From CAMYLR01 sp039590215 (GTDB lineage Bacteria > Gemmatimonadota > Gemmatimonadetes > JACCXV01 > JAHWKZ01): a DNA stretch of 10,972 nucleotides. How positions within the stretch are numbered: position 1 is the stretch's first letter; every line of letters starts with the position of its first letter. The position numbers were made by a program, and so were the translations under genes. The notes below the pieces were generated by a model. That model was not told the DNA's origin. It saw only the letters and a list, made by a program, of their open reading frames with translations, and made no database searches. The stretch covers positions 1-10,972 of the forward strand of contig JBDHFX010000094.1 in assembly GCA_039590215.1 (NCBI GenBank), read 5' to 3'. Positions 6,494-10,972 of the stretch are shown piece after piece.

Positions 6494-8039
6494 GCGGGAG
6501 GGTCTGGCACGCGTCCAGAGCTTGCTGGCGCAGGAAGCCACTCCGGCCGCCGAGGCTTCAACGGCTGTTACCGAAGCGGAGATCCTCGCTCACACGAGGT
6601 TCCTGTCAGACGATCTGTTGGCGGGCCGGGCACCGGGTACTCGCGGCGAGGCCCTCGCCCAGTCGTACGTGATCGCCCAGTTCAGCGCGCTCGGACTCGA
6701 GCCCGCCGGCGACGACGGCTGGTTGCAACCGTTCAAACTCGTCAGCCTGACGTCGCACATGCCCGAGCAACTCGTCGTCTCAAATAGCGACGGAGAGACG
6801 GTCGCCCTCGCCTACGACAGCGAGTGGGTCGGCGGGTCCGGACGTCAATCGAGCGGCGGCGCGATCGAAGGCGCCGAGATCGTCTTTGTCGGCTATGGGA
6901 TTGTGGCACCCGAGGAGAGTTGGAACGACTACGAAGGCGTGGACGTTGAGGGCAAGGTCCTGCTGTTCCTGAACAACGACCCCGTGGGGGATCGATTCGC
7001 CGGCGACACGCGACTCTACTACGGCCGCTGGAGCTACAAGTACGAAATCGCGGCGGAGCTGGGCGCTGCCGGCGCGATCATCATTCACACCACGCCTTCC
7101 GCGGGCTACCCGTGGCAGGTCGTCCAGCGCGGGTTCGGCGGGACGGAGCTGGAGCTGCCGGCCCCGCCCGATGAGCCACGGACGAGCCTTCGAGCCTGGG
7201 TGACCGAAGATGCCGCGGCCAGGATCGCCGCGCTCGGCGGACACGATTTCGACGCGCTTGTTGAGCGCGCCCAGAGCCCCGCGTTTCGTGCCACGCCGCT
7301 GGGCGTCACGCTCGACCTGGAGTTCTCGGCAGACCTCAACGCGACCGGTACGGCGAACGTGCTGGCGCGCCTGCCCGGGAACGACCCAGATCTGGCCGAC
7401 GAGCACATCGTCTTCACCGCCCACTACGACCATCTGGGAGTGGGTACGGCGGTCGACGGCGACTCCATCTACAACGGCGCCCGGGACAACGCGCTCGGGA
7501 CGGCCACGCTACTCGCCATCGCCCGCGCTTTCGCCTCGCTCCCCGACCCTCCTCGACGGTCGATCCTGTTCGCGGCGGTGGGCGCGGAAGAGTCGGGTCT
7601 GCTGGGGTCACTCCATCTCGCCCGACACCCGCCCGTCCCAGCGTGTCAGCTCGTCGCCAACATCAACCTCGATGGTGGCAACATCTGGGGCCGCACGCGA
7701 GACGTGCGGCAAGTCGGACGCGGGAAGTCCGATCTCGACGCCTGGCTCGATCGTTTCGGGGCCGAACAGGGGCGTTCCATCCACACCGAAGAGTTTCCCG
7801 ACAAGGGCTACTTCTACCGCTCGGATCAGTTCAACTTCGCGAAGATCGGCGTGCCGGCGATCTACCTCGACGAGGGTGTGGATTTCATCGATCGGCCGGA
7901 GGGGTGGGGCGCCGAGCACATGGTCGACGACGCGGTGCTCCTGTTCCGCGTCGCACGGGCCGTCGCCAACGCCGACGTGTCCCCCAGGTGGACTTCCGGC
8001 GACGAGTTCGCCGCCGCCCGTGAGGCGTGCCATCGCTAG
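6450..8039 (+). CDS. M28-family zinc peptidase with PA domain, 5' end remodelled
   Basis: The 529-codon frame carries a clear M28 metallopeptidase. After a leading segment (ILAHTRFLSDDLLAGRAPGT, 45-64) comes a PA-like insert about 100-235 (GAEIVFVGYGIVAPEESWND, LGAAGAIIIH). The catalytic domain is about 295-505 with metal ligands His325 (AHYDHLG), Asp347 (GARDNALG), Glu380-Glu381 (GAEESG) and Asp408 (NINLDGG). The usual fifth ligand, His in RSDH, is Gln460 here (RSDQFNF), a variant I believe occurs in part of the family. Relatives are secreted aminopeptidases or carboxypeptidases that trim peptides outside the cytoplasm. This frame has no signal peptide: the GTG at 6450 and about the first 14 codons lie in a dispersed repeat. 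The native signal sequence seems lost just before SLLAQEATPAAEAS, which reads like a cleavage region. GGGAG sits 3 nt before the GTG, too close for good initiation. It may be a 5'-truncated pseudogene or a cytoplasmic peptidase. Confidence 0.9.
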   Translation: MERCAKYRLLPPQTPREGLARVQSLLAQEATPAAEASTAVTEAEILAHTRFLSDDLLAGRAPGTRGEALAQSYVIAQFSALGLEPAGDDGWLQPFKLVSLTSHMPEQLVVSNSDGETVALAYDSEWVGGSGRQSSGGAIEGAEIVFVGYGIVAPEESWNDYEGVDVEGKVLLFLNNDPVGDRFAGDTRLYYGRWSYKYEIAAELGAAGAIIIHTTPSAGYPWQVVQRGFGGTELELPAPPDEPRTSLRAWVTEDAAARIAALGGHDFDALVERAQSPAFRATPLGVTLDLEFSADLNATGTANVLARLPGNDPDLADEHIVFTAHYDHLGVGTAVDGDSIYNGARDNALGTATLLAIARAFASLPDPPRRSILFAAVGAEESGLLGSLHLARHPPVPACQLVANINLDGGNIWGRTRDVRQVGRGKSDLDAWLDRFGAEQGRSIHTEEFPDKGYFYRSDQFNFAKIGVPAIYLDEGVDFIDRPEGWGAEHMVDDAVLLFRVARAVANADVSPRWTSGDEFAAAREACHR

Positions 8040-8055
8040 GAGGTCACTGGTTCAA
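8038..8055 (+). pseudogene. tRNA-Val-like fragment on the plus strand (variable loop + T-arm start)
   Basis: AGGAGGTCACTGGTTC (8038-8053) is identical to the corresponding stretch of the complete tRNA-Val(GAC) gene at the right edge (3' end of the anticodon stem, variable loop, first T-stem strand), then AA against GA. It begins inside the peptidase stop codon (TAG, 8037-8039) and runs opposite to all other tRNA pieces here, which implies an inversion or a chimeric junction. It is too short to be a functional tRNA. Confidence 0.55.
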
Positions 8056-8066
8056 GCATGCGGCTG

Positions 8067-8088
8067 GACCCCCTGCTTGTAAGGCAGG
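8067..8088 (-). pseudogene. Anticodon arm of a tRNA-Val(TAC) gene
   Basis: On the minus strand a 5-bp anticodon stem CCTGC/GCAGG encloses CTTACAA (anticodon TAC, valine) and is followed by the variable loop GGGTC. This matches the usual anticodon arm of bacterial tRNA-Val(UAC) base for base as I know it. Neither a D-arm nor a T-arm is present on either side (the next bases are CAGCCGCATG), so only about 22 nt survive. It is the second of three tRNA-Val sequences on this strand and probably marks an integration junction. Confidence 0.7.
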
Positions 8089-8106
8089 CTCCAAAATACG
8101 CTTCTT

Positions 8107-8182
8107 CGGCATTATGCCGTAAATCCGCGGAGTTTTCCGCCTATCTGCCGAACGCTCCGCCCCCCGATACGGCAAAATGCCG
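8107..8182. repeat. Cluster of three small palindromes
   Basis: Three short inverted repeats lie within 76 bp: CGGCAT-T-ATGCCG (8107-8119), GCGGA-GTTT-TCCGC (8127-8140) and CGGCA-AAA-TGCCG (8170-8182). The first and third share CGGCA/TGCCG arms. None is followed by a T-tract. Their place between a tRNA-Val fragment and a 12-bp-period direct repeat suggests binding sites of a recombination directionality factor or recombinase. No gene is visible from 8040 to 8340. Confidence 0.5.
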
Positions 8183-8189
8183 GAACTGA

Positions 8190-8211
8190 ACTAGCACACT
8201 TACTAGCACAC
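8190..8211. repeat. 12-bp-period direct repeat (ACTAGCACAC, two copies)
   Basis: ACTAGCACAC occurs perfectly at 8190-8199 and 8202-8211, a 12-bp period. The same spacing with the related core CTGGTACAC is found at 10778-10800, just after the integrase stop, and a weaker version is at 2313-2331. It is probably a recombinase arm site of an integrated element. Confidence 0.7.
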
Positions 8212-8234
8212 CTCAAAGACACACACGGCGGTAT

Positions 8235-8263
8235 AAAAAGGGGCGGCCCCAAAGGACCGCCCC
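8235..8263 (-). terminator. Intrinsic terminator of the beta-helix gene
   Basis: On the minus strand a GC-rich hairpin (7-bp outer stem GGGGCGG/CCGCCCC, one mismatch, then 2 bp CC/GG, 8240-8263) runs straight into TTTTT (8239-8235) and then ATAC. This is the standard rho-independent pattern, placed 78 nt downstream of the beta-helix stop codon on the same strand. On the plus strand no T-run follows the hairpin, so it is directional. Confidence 0.82.
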
Positions 8264-8340
8264 TGCAACGAGGTTTCTACCCACGAGTTCTATCAGAAGG
8301 ATCTCATTATGTCCCGCTTCCGCTGCATCGCGTCCTGCAC

Positions 8341-9915
8341 CTACGGGGTTGACGGATAATCGCCGCACCAATCCAGAACGAGGTTGTTGTTAGGCTCGGA
8401 GTAGTCGAACACGTCGTTCGTGACGCCACAACCGAGCACGGTGCAGGCCTTTGAATTCGACAGTGCTATTCGTGCAGAACCATCATGGATAGTGACGCCT
8501 GCCACCTCATTCCACAGCACGCGACACGCTTGACTCTGATTCACCCATATTCCTGCGCCGGCCCCGCTACCACTGATCGTATTGCCCATTAGCACGTCGC
8601 CGAAGCCCATATCATAAATGCCTACAGCATAGTCTGCACCGGCAACCCAGGATCCCATGATGTCGTTCTCGGTCACGACCACTTGTTGGTTGCCGTAGAT
8701 GGGCGGGACCTCGACGTGCCCGTAGTCACGAATGCGAATCCCGGGGTCGCTGCTGCCTTCTATAACGGTCACGCCGTCATTGATGCGGCTGTCTTCTATA
8801 ACGGCCACGATGTTCTTGGTGATGGTTGCTTTAGACGGCGCTGACGGTGGCCTGAAGTATGGGGGGGTGCGAGTGTGCCGTGGCTTCCCACGCCGTTGCA
8901 CAACAGAAATGCCAGTGTCTCTAGAGCTCACAATATTGTGGGAGATTTCGAATGATGAGTTGTCGTGGTCGACAATCGCCACACCATGATTGCCCCACAC
9001 AAACGTGTTGGGTGTCGTCTCCGATCCTCCGACTGTCAATCTCCCGTTGGTCCAGCCAAATGCTTCCACACCAATGCCCGGTCCGTCGAACGTGCTGTTG
9101 GTCACGCTGTGGGTTCCGGTAAATGGCGTTGCCGTCACGTTACCGTCCCCCAACGTAAGGAGCGCGCCAGCGAATCCTAGGCCCACGCGGACCGATGACT
9201 CGGTGAATGAAGTAAATCGGGGTGCTTTGAATTTGACGTTATCCACCGAGACGCCTTCATCTGGCGAAGCCGCATCCGAACCCAACAGTGGACGGTGGGC
9301 GACGAGCAACATGTAATCAACCACGTAACGTACTGCGGGATCGTCATGAACAGACCGATGGTTCTCGGCAGCACCCTCGATTGAGACCCAGAGGGTCATA
9401 TCCGACACCGTGATGTTGCCTCCGCCCTGGAAGACAATCATCGCGGCGCTGCCTGGTGGCGTTGGATAGTGAGGATAAATAGTCCAAGGCCAGTCGGGGG
9501 CAGTGTAGACGGGCACCGTGTTCGGCCCTGGCACGTAGATTGTGGTGGCATCGATGTCCGCACCTTTGAAGTCACCCACAAAGTTTCGAGCAACAACCTG
9601 ACTAACGTAGAAATCACCTTGATCCAACTCGACGATGCATCCCGGCTCGCAGTTGTCGAAGGCGTACTGGATATTGTGCCCGTCACACTCCCGATACCCG
9701 TCTTCACCAGGGAGGATGGGGCTCACGCTCCACACATTCGGGGGGTCCTGTGTGACGTGTGGGGAAGTGGAGGGATCCGAGGGATCCGGACAGGGGGGTT
9801 GTTCTGCTGGTGTCACTGCTCGTGCCAACGCCAGTGTCTCGCTCGCGGGAGCCCGGGTGTCAGAAGCCGCAACAAACAAGGTGATAGCAAGAATCGCCGA
9901 TAGACGTTTATTCAT
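8341..9915 (-). CDS. Secreted right-handed parallel beta-helix protein under c-di-GMP riboswitch control
   Basis: This 524-residue protein starts with a signal peptide (MNKRLSAILAITLFVAASDT, cleavage probably near 22-29). A Cys/Pro-rich linker follows, and residues about 75-510 have the short-strand, Asn/Gly-turn rhythm of parallel beta-helix (PbH1/NosD-like) repeats: ITVSDMTLWVSI, HSVTNSTFDGPGIGVEAFGW, FEISHNIVSSRDTGISVV, VVVTENDIMGSWVAGADYAV and DVLMGNTISGSGAGAGIWV. Such proteins are often polysaccharide lyases, epimerases or surface adhesins; no catalytic set can be recognised, so the role is open. The ATG at 9913-9915 has a strong AGGAGG (9923-9928) 7 nt upstream. A class I c-di-GMP riboswitch occupies the 5' leader and an intrinsic terminator follows the stop, so this is a single-gene transcript. 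Regulation by c-di-GMP suggests a role in attachment, matrix building or matrix remodelling. Confidence 0.9.
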   Translation of the reverse strand: MNKRLSAILAITLFVAASDTRAPASETLALARAVTPAEQPPCPDPSDPSTSPHVTQDPPNVWSVSPILPGEDGYRECDGHNIQYAFDNCEPGCIVELDQGDFYVSQVVARNFVGDFKGADIDATTIYVPGPNTVPVYTAPDWPWTIYPHYPTPPGSAAMIVFQGGGNITVSDMTLWVSIEGAAENHRSVHDDPAVRYVVDYMLLVAHRPLLGSDAASPDEGVSVDNVKFKAPRFTSFTESSVRVGLGFAGALLTLGDGNVTATPFTGTHSVTNSTFDGPGIGVEAFGWTNGRLTVGGSETTPNTFVWGNHGVAIVDHDNSSFEISHNIVSSRDTGISVVQRRGKPRHTRTPPYFRPPSAPSKATITKNIVAVIEDSRINDGVTVIEGSSDPGIRIRDYGHVEVPPIYGNQQVVVTENDIMGSWVAGADYAVGIYDMGFGDVLMGNTISGSGAGAGIWVNQSQACRVLWNEVAGVTIHDGSARIALSNSKACTVLGCGVTNDVFDYSEPNNNLVLDWCGDYPSTP

Positions 9916-9961
9916 GGTGCCACCTCCTGGCGCACTCAGGTGTGTTACCGCTTAGGGCACC
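9916..9961 (-). promoter_or_regulatory. Probable translational expression platform (Shine-Dalgarno sequestration)
   Basis: Between the riboswitch core and the ATG the minus strand carries AGGAGG (9923-9928). Two possible pairings would hide it: CACCT (9942-9938) with AGGTG (9925-9921), which covers half of the Shine-Dalgarno, and GGTGCC (9961-9956, at the 3' edge of the aptamer) with GGCACC (9921-9916), which encloses it in a loop directly before the ATG. No hairpin with a T-tract lies in this leader, so control of translation is more likely than termination. The pairings are read by eye. Confidence 0.45.
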
Positions 9962-10075
9962 TTCGGCAGCTCGGCGATCTTGAGTCCTTCGTGGCGTTTG
10001 CGGGCGTCTCGGAGGAGGCGAGGACCCGTAGCTTTGCGTCCCCGGCTTTTGCCGGGTTTGCCTTTGTCGGGGTCA
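9955..10075 (-). ncRNA. Cyclic-di-GMP class I riboswitch (GEMM-I)
   Basis: The minus strand shows the conserved GEMM-I blocks in the right order: ACAAAGGCAAACC (from about 10067 to 10055), a 6-bp hairpin CCCGGC-AAAA-GCCGGG (10056-10041), GACGCAAAGC (10040-10031), ACGGGTCCT opening the second hairpin with AGGACTC closing it, then AAGATCGCC and GAGCTGCCGAA (about 9982-9963). By alignment to the Vc2 aptamer, the position that contacts the ligand (G20) is G, as in c-di-GMP sensors, not A as in the cGAMP-sensing variants. A47 and C92 equivalents are also present. It lies about 40 nt upstream of the beta-helix ATG on the same strand, so it should control that gene. The peripheral loop of the second hairpin is long (about 30 nt). 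Confidence 0.93.
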
Positions 10076-10111
10076 CTACCTCGAGCCTAGGACGACTAAG
10101 ACGTGGCTGTC

Positions 10112-10149
10112 TGTAGGAAAAAACCCGTTGTCGTGTAGGTGAAACCCCC
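10112..10149. promoter_or_regulatory. Two direct repeats 22 bp apart, possible operator
   Basis: TGTAGGAAAAAACCC (10112-10126) and TGTAGGTGAAACCC (10134-10147) share TGTAGG and AAACCC, and the TGTAGG starts are 22 bp apart, two helical turns, so both face the same side of the DNA. A -10-like TAGAGT follows at about 10154-10159, and a Shine-Dalgarno-like GAGAGG precedes an ATG at 10198. The pair lies between the riboswitch leader and that short ORF and could serve either direction. The binding protein is unknown. Confidence 0.4.
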
Positions 10150-10197
10150 ACTTAGAGTACAGTTGATCTGAAACGGGGACCGTCAGAGAGGTACTAC

Positions 10198-10344
10198 ATG
10201 AGTAGGCGCCCGCCCCGGCCACATGATCCCGACGATGGGATTCAGATATTCTCGACCAGAACTTGTGGAAGGTTATGCGTTACACCGCGTTCGGGGTATT
10301 CGAGGCCTGACGCGCCAAGCGGACGGGCCACGTATGCCTGCTGA
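10198..10344 (+). CDS. Short ORF of unknown function, possibly the remnant of a gene start
   Basis: The ATG at 10198-10200 follows GAGAGG (10186-10191, 6 nt upstream) and a promoter-like stretch. The 48-residue product begins MSRRPPRPHDPDDGIQIF and then looks like random sequence rich in Arg, Cys and Ser. In the -1 frame the same DNA reads ILDQNLWKVMRYTAFGVFEA before a stop, which looks more protein-like and hints at a frameshifted gene start. The stop codon at 10342 is in frame with the integrase fragment that follows. I do not recognise it; it may be only the 5' stump of a gene lost by recombination. Confidence 0.2.
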   Translation: MSRRPPRPHDPDDGIQIFSTRTCGRLCVTPRSGYSRPDAPSGRATYAC

Positions 10345-10764
10345 GTCGGCAGGCCATTCGACGGGCTAACTCGCGGCCAGTGGCGAACATCCATTCACCC
10401 TGTACCAGTACGCTGGGTCAGGGCGGCTTTGGACCGGATCCTCCGAGAGCGACCCGGGATTGGGCGTGCGCCCCTCTTCCCCGCTCCAGGTGATCCTACG
10501 AGGCCGATTCACAGGAACCTGCCAGACCGGTGGCTTCGGAAAGCCGAACGACTGGCCGGACTCGAGCCCCAAAAAGGGAGCCTCTGGCACGCTTACCGGC
10601 GGAAGTGGGCAACCGAGAGGAAGCATATGCCCGACGTTGACGTGGCCGCGGCAGGCGGCTGGAAGGAGACGACCTCACTCAAGCGTGCCTACCAGCAGGC
10701 GGACCAACAGACGATGCTCAAGGTCGTCCTGGGTGGTGGCGAGCTCCGCGAGGTGAGCGGATGA
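10345..10764 (+). pseudogene. C-terminal fragment of a tyrosine recombinase (integrase)
   Basis: The open frame runs from the stop at 10342-10344 to a TGA at 10762-10764; recognisable sequence starts near 10408. With numbering from the TTG at 10429 (111 residues), it has RAPLFPAPGDPTRPI, then LWHAYRRKWATERKHMPDVD with the HxxR pair His54 and Arg57, Trp78 in GGWKETTSL, and the nucleophile Tyr88 in LKRAYQQAD. These are catalytic box II of phage-type integrases. Box I (the first Arg), the active-site Lys region and the N-terminal DNA-binding domains are absent, since intact integrases are about 350-450 residues, so this piece cannot be active. It points towards the complete tRNA-Val gene 99 bp downstream, the usual place of an integrase at the tRNA end of a genomic island. 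Confidence 0.82.
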
Positions 10765-10777
10765 ACCACCGGGCTGA

Positions 10778-10800
10778 TTCTGGTACACGTTCTGGTACAC
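10778..10800. repeat. 12-bp-period direct repeat (TTCTGGTACAC, two copies)
   Basis: TTCTGGTACAC occurs perfectly at 10778-10788 and 10790-10800, a 12-bp period, between the integrase-fragment stop and the tRNA-Val gene. It is the best-preserved of three such sites in the window and fits a recombinase arm site next to the attachment site. Confidence 0.75.
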
Positions 10801-10862
10801 CCCCCCCGAGCCCGCACCTGCGGCTCAACACGCCAACCTGTTCATCCCTCTGAAGTTAGATA

Positions 10863-10939
10863 TGGTGGGCGACACTGGATTCGAACCAGTGACCTCCTGC
10901 ATGTCAAGCAGGCACTCTAACCAACTGAGCTAGCCGCCC
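10863..10939 (-). tRNA. tRNA-Val(GAC), complete
   Basis: The minus strand folds into a full cloverleaf with encoded CCA: acceptor GGGCGGC with GTCGCCC (one G-U pair), a D-arm with AGCTCAGTTGGTTAGAG, anticodon stem CCTGC/GCAGG with loop TTGACAT (anticodon GAC, plus strand 10903-10905), variable loop AGGTC, T-arm CACTGG-TTCGAAT-CCAGTG type, discriminator A and CCA at 10863-10865. A -10-like TATCCT lies about 11 nt upstream on the minus strand. It decodes GUC/GUU valine codons. The integrase fragment and the direct repeat on its 3' side indicate that its 3' part served as an attachment site. Confidence 0.95.
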
Positions 10940-10972
10940 ACGCAACCGGTAGGATAGAAACGATACTGCGGC

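Noticed and set aside
6287..6787. 166-codon plus-strand ORF beginning MTFTRAFLTFTRARAK
   Set aside because: It is repeat DNA read through in one frame and then overlaps the well-supported peptidase in a different frame.
8310..8360. 16-codon ORF MSRFRCIASCTYGVDG with AGAAGGA upstream
   Set aside because: It has a fair ribosome site but is very short and runs into the end of the beta-helix gene on the other strand; no independent support.
9945..10151. 68-codon minus-strand ORF upstream of the beta-helix gene
   Set aside because: It lies across the riboswitch aptamer, whose conserved blocks explain the sequence; composition is Arg/Pro-rich as in non-coding GC-rich DNA.
10198..10764. Short ORF and integrase fragment as one integrase gene with a stop codon
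   Set aside because: They share a frame, but the short ORF has no integrase-like sequence and the gap is far too small for the missing domains.

Overview
The window looks like chromosomal DNA of a free-living, GC-rich bacterium. The best guess is a Gemmatimonadota-like lineage, with Acidobacteriota as the alternative. The guess rests on the large membrane-bound BTAD/TPR regulator, on secreted amidohydrolase and M28 peptidase genes typical of protein-degrading members of these phyla, and on Bacteria-type tRNA, riboswitch and Shine-Dalgarno signals. It is inference; no marker gene is present.

Layout from left to right. (a) 1-2115, minus strand: a secreted metal-dependent amidohydrolase, followed after 66 bp by the first 24 codons of a group 1 truncated haemoglobin that runs off the left edge. 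(b) 2151-2430: the 3' half of a tRNA-Val(CAC) gene, a 12-bp-period direct repeat and a copy of a dispersed repeat. (c) 2406-6040: a 965-codon transmembrane regulator (winged helix, BTAD, TM helix, TolB/FlgO-like domain, TPRs) divergent from a small lipoprotein gene. (d) 6041-6493: stem-loops and a tandem array of dispersed repeats. (e) 6450-8039: an M28-family peptidase whose natural 5' end, presumably a signal peptide, appears replaced by repeat sequence. (f) 8038-8263: fragments of tRNA-Val genes, small palindromes, another 12-bp-period repeat and a minus-strand terminator. (g) 8341-10075, minus strand: a secreted parallel beta-helix protein preceded by a clear class I cyclic-di-GMP riboswitch (GEMM-I). 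(h) 10110-10939: a promoter-like repeat pair, a short ORF, the C-terminal piece of a tyrosine recombinase and a complete tRNA-Val(GAC) gene.

Two points stand out. First, the riboswitch puts the extracellular beta-helix protein under c-di-GMP control, the second messenger of surface attachment and biofilm life. Second, three pieces of tRNA-Val genes (anticodons CAC, TAC, GAC), all on the minus strand and each close to a 12-bp-period tandem repeat of the form CTGGTACA, bracket the accessory genes. With the integrase remnant beside the intact tRNA, this suggests serial insertions into valine tRNA genes, so that 2200-10863 would be a decayed genomic island or two islands in tandem. The cargo is mostly cell-envelope or secreted proteins: peptidase, lipoprotein, beta-helix and membrane regulator.
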